Shown piece after piece: positions 37,361 to 47,103 of a stretch of 64,000 bases of DNA. This stretch comes from Bifidobacterium longum subsp. infantis ATCC 15697 = JCM 1222 = DSM 20088. GTDB taxonomy: Bacteria; Actinomycetota; Actinomycetes; Actinomycetales; Bifidobacteriaceae. A program made the position numbers and the translations under genes. Positions within the stretch are counted from its first letter, which is position 1. Each line of letters starts with the position of its first letter. The notes under the pieces were generated by a model. That model did no database searches. It saw only the letters and a list, made by a program, of their open reading frames with translations, and was not told where the DNA came from. The stretch is from contig NC_017219.1 in NCBI RefSeq assembly GCF_000269965.1, positions 2,666,001 through 2,730,000 of the forward strand. The letters are read 5' to 3'.

Positions 37361-38731
37361 TCATCCTTCATCATCAGTATTCGGTAGCGGCCCTAAATCA
37401 GCTCCGCCATCCGGCTCATAATCACTCGCCAACCACGGGCGGAAGTAGCTCCCGACTATCCACAGTGGGACATTGGTCAGCCAATCCTGCTCCTTGTAAT
37501 TCCGCATCGACGTACGGTAACCGCAAATCCCGTATTTGTCGCACAGCCACTTCAAGCTACGCTTATGACGCTCGGTACCAGCTTTGGCCTCCAGCGGAAT
37601 GATTGCGCCATTACCTGCAAAGACAAAATCAACTTCTCCCGTACTGTTCGCATTCGACCAGTACATCGGTGTGATGCCGGCGGCCACTAATTGCTGGCAA
37701 ACATACTGTTCCGTTAACGCACCACGGAATTCGGTCAGCCCGCCATCACCAAGGACCACGCTTGCGGGAGTCAGATCCAGGGCCGCTGCCAGCAGCCCAA
37801 CATCATGGAGATACAGTTTGAACGCGGAATCATCACGGTATGACGGCAATGGTGCCACAGGTTTTTCGACGCGATACACCCGCAATGCAAGACCAGAATC
37901 GACAATCTGCTGAATCGCGGATTCATATTGCGCCGCCCGAGCGCCACGAGCGATGTGGCCAAAAATAAATTTATGATTCTCACGCGCCAGATGGGACGGA
38001 ATCGAAGAAAACACCAAACGCATTTTCTCACTATCCACACCGGTTCTGGGGTGTTTGGAAAAGTCCATGTCGTAATTGGATAACAATTCTTTCTGCACGG
38101 CACGCGCATGCTGATAGCCATCTTCTACAAATGTCTCAACGACTTCGGGCATGCCGCCAACAAAACAGTACTGACGAACCCTTCGCTCTAAACGTTCCGC
38201 AAATCCCCCAAGTGTCTCAATACGCTGGTTCCGGATGCGTTCGGCTATCACTCCATCACCGACCGCTTCCAAGAACTCCACAAACGTCATCGGATACATA
38301 TCGATGGAGGTGACACTGCCAACCGGGAATGACAGGTCTTCGTGCTGAGCCATGCCCAGATAGGAGCCCGCTACAGCGACATGGAGATCCGGCATTTCCT
38401 CATGGAGCGCTTTCAACAGAGTCAGTAAATCAGGGATTTCCTGTATCTCGTCGATGCACAGCAGCGTCTTGCCGGGCCGAACGCGAACCCCATTAAACGC
38501 CTCCATGGAATCAAGCAACATGTGCACCGAATCCACACCTGTCAACGCAGCCTTTGCACCGCCATCGAACAAGTTGACATAAGAAAATGACTCGAACTTG
38601 TCCCGACCCAGCACCTTAAGCACATGAGTCTTGCCTACCTGTCTCGCGCCGCACAGCACTATCGGCTTGTGCTCCGTCGCTTCAGCCCATGCCGACAACC
38701 TGGTATATATATCTCGCCTGAACTCCGCCAT
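37361..38731 (-). CDS. ATP-binding protein with DUF4143 (COG1373), second copy
   Basis: A 456-residue ATPase of the same family as the gene at 27549-28865 but clearly different in sequence. Walker A is CGARQVGKTHVL and Walker B is TLLCIDEIQEI. The sensor segment is VAVAGSYLGM, and SFPVGSVTSIDMYPMTFVEFL is the family signature. The DUF4143 domain has D368 (GEVDFVF) and E381-x-K383 (PLEAKAG), the PD-(D/E)XK-like pattern with nearly the same spacing as in the first copy. GGGAGG precedes the ATG at 38731; a GTG at 38758 is less likely. Base composition is AT-richer than the flanking GH42 gene. A four-copy 33-bp-phased repeat array lies directly upstream. Confidence 0.85.
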   Translation of the reverse strand: MAEFRRDIYTRLSAWAEATEHKPIVLCGARQVGKTHVLKVLGRDKFESFSYVNLFDGGAKAALTGVDSVHMLLDSMEAFNGVRVRPGKTLLCIDEIQEIPDLLTLLKALHEEMPDLHVAVAGSYLGMAQHEDLSFPVGSVTSIDMYPMTFVEFLEAVGDGVIAERIRNQRIETLGGFAERLERRVRQYCFVGGMPEVVETFVEDGYQHARAVQKELLSNYDMDFSKHPRTGVDSEKMRLVFSSIPSHLARENHKFIFGHIARGARAAQYESAIQQIVDSGLALRVYRVEKPVAPLPSYRDDSAFKLYLHDVGLLAAALDLTPASVVLGDGGLTEFRGALTEQYVCQQLVAAGITPMYWSNANSTGEVDFVFAGNGAIIPLEAKAGTERHKRSLKWLCDKYGICGYRTSMRNYKEQDWLTNVPLWIVGSYFRPWLASDYEPDGGADLGPLPNTDDEG

Positions 38732-38803
38732 GCCGCCCTCCCTATCGCATGGGACCATACATCACAAATCACTGTCCTATCGCTCCATCATACCGCAATA
38801 CAC

Positions 38804-38919
38804 ACTTTTCCTAGGGTTGCAATTCGCGTATTCTACATTTTTTCTAGGGTTGCGATTGTCCAAAATTACATTTTTCCTAGGGTTAATAATGCAGAATACT
38901 GCACTTTTCCCAGGGTTAG
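38804..38919 (-). repeat. Four-copy repeat array with exact 33-bp period
   Basis: Four 17-base units starting at 38804, 38837, 38870 and 38903 share WYTTTTYCYAGGGTTRV (first unit ACTTTTCCTAGGGTTGC). The intervening 16 bases differ from gap to gap. The array sits 73 bases upstream of the DUF4143 start codon and ends 14 bases before a relic of an AraC gene. The helical phasing (about three turns) suggests iterated protein binding; the units are too short for a CRISPR array. Confidence 0.85.
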
Positions 38920-38933
38920 TACCCTGACCTTCC

Positions 38934-39002
38934 CTAATCACACGGTGTTGTAAAGGCGTCGCGGTATTGGCCGGGGGTGAGTCCGGTGCGGCGCTTGAAG
39001 AC
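38934..39002 (-). pseudogene. Relic of an AraC-family regulator, C-terminal end
   Basis: About 23 codons ending in TAG at 38934 read VFKRRTGLTPGQYRDAF, the conserved C-terminal motif of AraC-type DNA-binding domains. Nothing AraC-like continues upstream of 39002. The rest of the gene has been deleted. Confidence 0.65.
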
Positions 39003-39052
39003 GAGCATAATAGAATATCTCAAGCATCGATGAATACGAGGAGATGATCACA

Positions 39053-40474
39053 ATGGCTGATTCCATCGGAACAGTCAACAACCAATCTTCAACACAGCCC
39101 AACGGTCACAATTCACATAGCAACACCACCGAGTCGCTATGGCGCGGCACGGATTATGGCAAATGGTTCGTAGCGGATTCATGCACGTCGCTGTCATCAA
39201 GTATCCAAGGTTTCGCAATGCCACTCATCGCGCAGACCGTCACGGGCTCACCGGCACAGGCGACGCTGCTGGATTCAATCATGACCATGATATCGTCGGT
39301 ATTGCGGCTGCCAGGTGGCGTGGTACAAGATAAGTACGACCGCAAAAAACTTATGATTGCGTTCGGCCTGATTGGTTTCGCACTGTTCGGCATATGCACG
39401 GCCCTAGGATGGGCGGGATTACTCATATACCCGGTGCTGATGGTACTTGCGATATGCCTCGGCATACGCTCAGGCCTCCTAGGAACCACGAGCAACACGA
39501 TGCTACGAGGCATCGTTCCCGATCAATTGCTGCCCAAGGCGTCAAGCCTCAATGATGGCCGCGATGCCGCCCTCGAACTCGCCGGCGCACCAGTAGGTGG
39601 CGTATTGATCGGCGGCGGTCTATGGCTGCCATTCGCAGTCAGCGCGCTGCTGAATCTATTGGAAACCGCTGCGGCGATGCGGATCACAAAATACTGGCAT
39701 CGTGGCGGGCGGACCAATACGGAGGGCCGCGCCCTTGCCGACGATGAGGCCGATGAGAATGGCGATGCGGCCAACATCACTCAGGCCGCTGACGAGCAGG
39801 CAACGACCACGATATCATCCGCGTCACAGTATTGGCGTGAGATGTTTTCCGGATTCCGCTGGCTTCTTAGCGAGCGATTCGAACGTCGCCTGATTTTGTC
39901 GAGCGCGCTGGCGTTCGCGTGCTTCAACTCGTTCCTGCTGATTACGGTGCTCTCGATCGGCTCCGACCCATCACATGTGGTGTCAGCCAGTTTCATGAAC
40001 GTTTCTGTGTCTGTGGGCGTCATCGTTGGCTCGCTCATCTCTTCCGTGCTGGTTCAGCATGTGCGCGGCGGCATAGTCGCCGTATCGTTCTACGTGCTGA
40101 TGAGCATCGGCGCGCTCGGCGCAGCGCTGGCTCCGTGGATTCTTGCGCGCATGGCGTTTCTGGCAATTTCGCTGCTGGCCCTACCGGCCGGCAATGCGGT
40201 AATCAACGGATTCCAATCATTGCTCATCAACAAGGAGCATATGGGCCGCGTATTCGCCGGCATGGGCATGATTGAGACGATTGCTGCCCCGGTGATCACA
40301 TTTCTGTCCGGCATCGCCATGCAACACTGGGGTTACTCAGTCACGTCCGTGGCTTTGGGCTTGTGCATCGTGGCGGCCGCGATCCCTGCCGTGACAATGA
40401 GGGAACTGGTCACACTGCCTAAGCCGGATGGCTGGGAGGACCATATCCGCAAATCCGGGCTCACCAAGTTCTGA
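39053..40474 (+). CDS. MFS transporter
   Basis: A roughly 473-residue transporter of the major facilitator superfamily with twelve predicted helices in two halves separated by an acidic, Asp/Glu/Ala-rich loop (about residues 220-265). The helix 2-3 loop motif is VVQDKYDRKKLMIAFG and NTMLRGIVPDQLLPKASSL follows, as in drug or siderophore efflux MFS_3 proteins. The ATG at 39053 is preferred to 39044 because AGGAG is then at a suitable distance. The N-terminal ~35 residues are Ser/Asn/Thr-rich and cytoplasmic. The gene stands alone beside a deleted AraC gene that may once have controlled it. Substrate unknown. Confidence 0.82.
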   Translation: MADSIGTVNNQSSTQPNGHNSHSNTTESLWRGTDYGKWFVADSCTSLSSSIQGFAMPLIAQTVTGSPAQATLLDSIMTMISSVLRLPGGVVQDKYDRKKLMIAFGLIGFALFGICTALGWAGLLIYPVLMVLAICLGIRSGLLGTTSNTMLRGIVPDQLLPKASSLNDGRDAALELAGAPVGGVLIGGGLWLPFAVSALLNLLETAAAMRITKYWHRGGRTNTEGRALADDEADENGDAANITQAADEQATTTISSASQYWREMFSGFRWLLSERFERRLILSSALAFACFNSFLLITVLSIGSDPSHVVSASFMNVSVSVGVIVGSLISSVLVQHVRGGIVAVSFYVLMSIGALGAALAPWILARMAFLAISLLALPAGNAVINGFQSLLINKEHMGRVFAGMGMIETIAAPVITFLSGIAMQHWGYSVTSVALGLCIVAAAIPAVTMRELVTLPKPDGWEDHIRKSGLTKF

Positions 40475-40496
40475 CAACAAGTAAGGGCGACTATCT

Positions 40497-40541
40497 CCCG
40501 GATTTGTGACGCTCGGCAACCGTCAGCGTCACAAATCCGGG
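40497..40541 (+). terminator. Strong hairpin after the MFS gene
   Basis: A perfect 17-bp stem (CCCGGATTTGTGACGCT, 40497-40513 with 40525-40541) around an 11-base loop begins 22 bases after the MFS stop. No T run follows, so termination is likely but may need other factors. Confidence 0.6.
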
Positions 40542-40621
40542 AAGAGGAAGGTGGATACGGTTTCAGCCGCGCGGGCAGCAAGGTGGACAAATCGTTGCCG
40601 GGGTGGAATCGCGGCAAGTAT

Positions 40622-40672
40622 GCAAAAGCCTCCCGTTCGCGCGCGACGCATAAGCGCGCAAACGGGAGGCTT
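40622..40672 (-). terminator. Terminator of the oligopeptide ABC operon
   Basis: Stem arms 40626-40644 and 40654-40672 (GCGCGCAAACGGGAGGCTT, one mismatch) are followed on the minus strand by TTTT. It lies about 200 bases past the binding-protein stop. The 197 bases in between show no gene; a Gly/Cys-coding frame there is not convincing. Confidence 0.75.
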
Positions 40673-40869
40673 CCCAACCGCAGCATCATATGCAGAAATA
40701 AGGAGAGTAAGGCATATGCTGCCGCGGTCACACCCCGCCGGGAACCTGCCGCAGGCCGCGTCCGGCATCGAAAGCCCTGCAGTCGATGCGTGCGGCCGGC
40801 CGTTCCCGGCGCGGTGGCCATGTCAGTCAGACATCAGTCAGATGTCAATAGACATCCGATCAGACGTCA

Positions 40870-42603
40870 TCACTTCTGCCAGCCGATGTCCTGCGGCAGG
40901 TTGCCGGCGAAGCCGGACGGGCCGTAGTTGGCCAGGCCCTTCTTCGCACCGAGGTACGAAGCCGGGTTGGAGACCGGGATGGTGCCGTACAGCTTGAGGG
41001 CTTCCTTCTCGGCGGCGTTGACGGCCTTGGTCTGCTCGTCGTAGTCGGAGAGGCCACCGGCCACCTTGACGAGCTTGTCGATCTTTTCGTTGCCCACGTA
41101 GGTGAAGTTGGACGGACCGTCGGAGGTGTACAGCTGCGGGGCGGACACCACGAAGGTCATGGCGCTCGGAGCCTGCCAAGCCATCGGCAGCACCTGGTAG
41201 TTGCCGGAAGACACGGTGTCGGAGAACTTGGACTCGGCCACGTTCACGACCTTGACCTTGATGCCGGCCTTCTTCATCATCGCCTGGTAGGCGTTGGCGA
41301 GGGCCTGCTGGGTGGCGTCGTCACCGAAGAAGGTGAAGGAGATCTCAAGGGTCTTGCCGCCCTTGGCGTAGTAGCCGTCCTTACCCATCTTGTAGCCGTC
41401 GGCCTCAAGGGTCTTCTTGGCGTTGTCCACGTTGTACTTGGCCTCGGCGGGCAGGTTGTTCTCGTAACCCTTCTGGAACGGCAGCAGCAGCTCGGAGCCC
41501 GGCTGCTCGGCCTTCCAGTTCAGGCCTTGGAACTGCACGTTGTTGTAGGTGTTCACGTCGAAGGCCTGGGTGATGGCCTTGCGCACCTGCAGGTCGTCGA
41601 GCGGCTTGGACTTGCCGTTGTACTGGAGCACGCGGGTCTTGGTGCTGTAGCCGATGCGCAGCTGGGCGTCCTTGACGGAGCGGATGGCCTTGATGTCGTC
41701 CTTGGTGGAGGCGCTCACGGCGTCGATTTCACCGTTCTGGAAGGCGTTGAGGGAGGCGGTGTCGGCCATCTGCTTGTAGACGATCTTGTCCAGCTTCGGC
41801 TTGTTGCCCCACCACTTCTCGTTCGGCACGAAGGTGACCTGGGAGTCGGAGAAGGAGTCGACCTTGTACGGACCGGCGGCCCACTCGTTGTGCGGGTTCT
41901 TCACCCAGCCCTGGGTGAAGGTCTTCGGGTCGGCGGCCTTCGGGTTCACCAGAGTGCCGAAGACTTCCTGCCACGGGTAGTACGGGGTCTTGTAGGTCAC
42001 CTTGACCTGCTTCGGGCTGTCGCCCTGCTCAACGCTGGCGATACGGTCGAAGCCGTCGGTGCTCGGCGGGTTGTAGTCCGGGTTGGAGCCGTTGTTGGCT
42101 TCCCACGTAGCCTTGAAGGCGGTCCAGTCGATGTCGGAGCCGTCGTTCCACTTGGCCTTCGGGTTGATGTCGTACTGCACGACCATCGGGTCCTTGCTCA
42201 CGAGCTTCATGTCGGTCAGGAAGTCCGGGTTCACCTTAATCGGGGAGCCATTGACCTGGTCGGTCATGAGCAGGCTGGGCTGGTACCAGCTCCACAGCTC
42301 GGACATGTAGCCGGTGTTGCCGTCGGAAGACAGGTAGTTCCAGTTCGGGCCGACTTCGGTGATGGACAGGGTCAGCGTGCCGCCGTCCTTGACGTTGTCA
42401 CGGCTCTGGTGGTTGTCGTAACGCTCGGTGACCTTCGGCATGGGCAGGTCGCCGGCGTACGACGAATCGATGCCGGCCGGCGGTTCGGTGGCGCTCGAGG
42501 CGTTGCTGGAACCGTTGCCATTGCCCGCGCCGCAGCCGGCAAGCAGCATGGCAAGCGCCGCAGTGGCCGCGGCGAGCGCGGTCAGCTTACGTGTCTTGTT
42601 CAT
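40870..42603 (-). CDS. Oligopeptide ABC transporter substrate-binding lipoprotein (family 5)
   Basis: A 577-residue extracellular binding protein. From the ATG at 42603 the signal peptide ends in the lipobox LLAGC (Cys24), followed by a Gly/Asn/Ser linker. GGTLTLSITEVGPNWNYLSS and the WNDGSDIDWTAFKATWEANN region are typical of family-5 (DppA/OppA) proteins, as is the two-lobe length. GAGGAGGAAATAAC gives a strong ribosome site. It is the last gene of the operon after permeases and fused ATPase, and a terminator follows some 200 bases on. It would bind peptides outside the cell and deliver them to the permeases. Confidence 0.92.
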   Translation of the reverse strand: MNKTRKLTALAAATAALAMLLAGCGAGNGNGSSNASSATEPPAGIDSSYAGDLPMPKVTERYDNHQSRDNVKDGGTLTLSITEVGPNWNYLSSDGNTGYMSELWSWYQPSLLMTDQVNGSPIKVNPDFLTDMKLVSKDPMVVQYDINPKAKWNDGSDIDWTAFKATWEANNGSNPDYNPPSTDGFDRIASVEQGDSPKQVKVTYKTPYYPWQEVFGTLVNPKAADPKTFTQGWVKNPHNEWAAGPYKVDSFSDSQVTFVPNEKWWGNKPKLDKIVYKQMADTASLNAFQNGEIDAVSASTKDDIKAIRSVKDAQLRIGYSTKTRVLQYNGKSKPLDDLQVRKAITQAFDVNTYNNVQFQGLNWKAEQPGSELLLPFQKGYENNLPAEAKYNVDNAKKTLEADGYKMGKDGYYAKGGKTLEISFTFFGDDATQQALANAYQAMMKKAGIKVKVVNVAESKFSDTVSSGNYQVLPMAWQAPSAMTFVVSAPQLYTSDGPSNFTYVGNEKIDKLVKVAGGLSDYDEQTKAVNAAEKEALKLYGTIPVSNPASYLGAKKGLANYGPSGFAGNLPQDIGWQK

Positions 42604-42634
42604 TGTTATTTCCTCCTCTATATGGTTCCGACCG

Positions 42635-44773
<2,139 letters not shown>

Positions 44774-44790
44774 GATGCCCGTCTCCCCTC

Positions 44791-45789
44791 TCACTCGGCC
44801 TTGCCGCCGGAGCGGGAGTACGGGTCAATGGCGTCGCGCAGGCCGTCGCCGATCAGCTGCACGGAGAAGGTCAGGACGATCAGCACCACGGACGGGAAGA
44901 CCAGCACCCACGGCGAGGTCTGCACCACGGACTGGCCGGCGTTGAGCAGCGTACCGAGCGAGGTGTCGGGCGCCTTGATGCCCAGGCCCAGGAAGCTCAG
45001 CGAGGTCTCGCTGTTGACCGCGCCGATCACGCCGAGCACGGTGTTGATGACCAGCACCGAACCCAGGTTCGGCACCAGGTGGCGCACGATGATGGTGAAG
45101 GACGGCACGCCCATGAACTTCGCCGCGCGGATGTATTCGCGGTCGCGCAGGCTCAGGGTCAGCGTGCGCAGCGTACGCGCATAGCCAACCCAGCCGAACG
45201 CGGTCAGGCCGATGGCCAGCCACAGCCAGTCGCTGCCGCCGGCCGCCATGCCGACGATCAGGGCGATGAGCAGGAAGGACGGCACGACGAGCAGCATATC
45301 CAGCAGCCACATGCCGACCTTCTCGAACCAGCCTTCGAAGAACGCCACGGCCGTGCCCACCAGGGCGGCGATGATCGTGGTGCCGATGGAGCTGAAGATA
45401 CCGATGGTCAGCGAGCGGCCGAGGCCACGGATAATCATCGCGTACATATCCGAGCCACCGACCGTGGTGCCCAGCCAGTGCTGGGCGGACGGCGGCGAGG
45501 CGAGGGCGGCGAAATCGGGCTCGTCGTAGCTCCACTGGGAGAATTTCGAGCCGAAAATCGCCAAGAGAATCAGCAGGATCAGCACCACCAGACCCACCAC
45601 GGCCGAGGGGCGGCGCATGAAGCGGCGCACGTACAGCTGCATGCGGCCGGTGCGGTGGAAGTCGTCGTTGCTGGAAGCCTCCTGGGCGTTCTTGGCGTCG
45701 GCGGACTGCGGTTCGCTGCCCTGCGGATCGGTGAGTTCCATATCCTGGGCGACGGCGTCGGAGACCATGTTCTCGTTGTCGTTCATCAT
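44791..45789 (-). CDS. Oligopeptide ABC transporter permease, DppC-like
   Basis: A 332-residue permease. An acidic cytoplasmic N terminus of about 55 residues precedes the first helix (VVGLVVLILLILLAIFGSKFS). DEPDFAALASPPSAQHWLGT is the OppC N-terminal signature. The coupling loop RDREYIRAAKFMGVPSFTII is followed by NLGSVLVINTVLGVIGAVNS, and LLNAGQSVVQTSPWVLVFPS is the usual C-terminal part. AAGGACG precedes ATG ATG at 45789. It lies 24 bases after the DppB-like gene. With its partner it forms the membrane channel for peptides. Confidence 0.93.
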   Translation of the reverse strand: MMNDNENMVSDAVAQDMELTDPQGSEPQSADAKNAQEASSNDDFHRTGRMQLYVRRFMRRPSAVVGLVVLILLILLAIFGSKFSQWSYDEPDFAALASPPSAQHWLGTTVGGSDMYAMIIRGLGRSLTIGIFSSIGTTIIAALVGTAVAFFEGWFEKVGMWLLDMLLVVPSFLLIALIVGMAAGGSDWLWLAIGLTAFGWVGYARTLRTLTLSLRDREYIRAAKFMGVPSFTIIVRHLVPNLGSVLVINTVLGVIGAVNSETSLSFLGLGIKAPDTSLGTLLNAGQSVVQTSPWVLVFPSVVLIVLTFSVQLIGDGLRDAIDPYSRSGGKAE

Positions 45790-45813
45790 GTTTGATCGTC
45801 CTTTGCGCGGGGC

Positions 45814-46797
45814 TCAGCTCAGTCGGATGCGCGGGTCAAGCCAGGCGGAGAAGATATCCGCCAGCAGCGCGCCGGTCAGCGTGCACACGCCACCGAACGC
45901 GGCCACGGCCACGGCACCGTTGATGTCGTTGTTGGCGATGGTCTGGGTGAAGTACATGCCCAAGCCGTTGATAGCGAACACGTTTTCGGTGATCACCGCG
46001 CCGGTGAACACACCGGCGATGGAGAAGGCCACGTCCACGGCGGTCGGAATCAGCGAGGTGCGCAGCGCGTGGCGGCGGATGGCCGCGTTGAGCGTCAGGC
46101 CCTTGGCGCGGGCGGTGCGCACGTAGTCGGCGTTCATGGTGTCGAGCAGGTACGTGCGCTGGGTGAGGTGGTAGCCCACCATGCCCGGAATCGTCATCAC
46201 GATGGTGGGCAGGATCAGGTGCTGCAGATAGTCAAACACCCAGAGCACCGGGTTGGAACCTTGGTAGGAGTGCAGGCCGGTCACGAAGAACACGCGGTTG
46301 CCCACGATATTGTTGAAGTTGATGGCCAGCAGCACCACCATCAGGCCCATAACGGCGGCCGGAACCACCAGGAAGAACGTTGCGGTGGTGTTGAGCACGC
46401 GGTCCTGCCACTTGTACTGGCGGATGGCCGTGTACACGCCGATGCTCACGCCGAAGAGGATGGAGAGCACGGTGGCGAGCGTCACCAGCTGCAGCGAAGC
46501 GGAGATACGGGAGGCGATGGCCGGCGCCACCGGCGACTGGTCCGGGCTCAGGCCCCAGTTCCACTGGGTGAGGATGCCCTTGAGCCAGCGGAAGTAACGG
46601 ATGACGACCGGCGTCTGGTCGTTGATGTTGGCCAGATCGAGCGACCGGTTGATCGACGCGATCGGCGGATGCGGATTGCGCGACATGTAGTTCGAACGCG
46701 GATCCATGAATGCGCTGGCCAGGAAATACGTCATCGATACTGCCACGAACAGCATGATCACGTAGTTCACAATGCGTTTGATGATGTACTTGAACAC
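45814..46797 (-). CDS. Oligopeptide ABC transporter permease, DppB-like
   Basis: A 327-residue permease and first gene of the operon. It begins FKYIIKRIVNYVIMLFVAVS, the typical OppB first helix, and has a family-typical periplasmic loop (NPHPPIASINRSLDLANIND). RARGL-like coupling sequence reads YVRTARAKGLTLNAAIRRHA, followed by IAGVFTGAVITENVFAINGLG. The start is the GTG at 46797 after GGGAGGTGATTG; the frame reaches 46845, but those residues (Gly/Tyr-rich) do not fit and would run across the C9/G9 tract. A homopolymer tract lies in the leader 34 bases upstream. Confidence 0.92.
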   Translation of the reverse strand: MFKYIIKRIVNYVIMLFVAVSMTYFLASAFMDPRSNYMSRNPHPPIASINRSLDLANINDQTPVVIRYFRWLKGILTQWNWGLSPDQSPVAPAIASRISASLQLVTLATVLSILFGVSIGVYTAIRQYKWQDRVLNTTATFFLVVPAAVMGLMVVLLAINFNNIVGNRVFFVTGLHSYQGSNPVLWVFDYLQHLILPTIVMTIPGMVGYHLTQRTYLLDTMNADYVRTARAKGLTLNAAIRRHALRTSLIPTAVDVAFSIAGVFTGAVITENVFAINGLGMYFTQTIANNDINGAVAVAAFGGVCTLTGALLADIFSAWLDPRIRLS

Positions 46798-46830
46798 CCA
46801 ATCACCTCCCAGATAACTGGAAAAGTGATA

Positions 46831-46868
46831 CCCCCCCCCGCTCAAATACCCAAATCAAGTTCATTATA
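46831..46868 (-). promoter_or_regulatory. Promoter and homopolymer G9 tract in the dpp leader
   Basis: On the minus strand a perfect -10 box TATAAT lies at 46868-46863, and a run of nine G at 46839-46831 lies in the predicted 5' leader, 34 bases before the GTG start. An inverted repeat AATACCCA/TGGGTATT (46845-46852, 46876-46883) encloses the -10 box. A clear -35 was not found. The rest of the gap to 47103 holds the rightward pepC promoter, with TATACT at 47005, and no gene. Confidence 0.6.
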
Positions 46869-47103
46869 TGGAATCTGGGTATTGACTTCTTTGACCTTTT
46901 TCTGTAATGGAAATCGTTAAGAAACCTTACTGGATATTGGGCAAACGCTGGATAAGCATCCGTTTGTTAATTTTGTATTTCCCGAGCTTTTGCTGGACAT
47001 GCTTTATACTTCCGTGTCAGTAGTCCGCCGACTCGGATGGTGACAGTCCCCGCCGCCGGCAGCAGAATATCCATCAGCATCATCAGCATCAGACAGGGGC
47101 ATC

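Noticed and set aside
38804..38919. CRISPR array
   Set aside because: Repeats are only 17 bases, gaps 16 bases, and no cas gene is in the window. Unit variation and promoter position favour iterated binding sites.
38631..38953. Repeat protein encoded across the 33-bp array
   Set aside because: Two plus-strand frames give periodic peptides, but only because 33 is divisible by three; they overlap the ATPase gene end-on and have no start signal.
40497..40672. Attachment site or mobile element end
   Set aside because: The two strong hairpins are better explained as terminators of the convergent MFS gene and oligopeptide operon; no integrase or target repeats are present.
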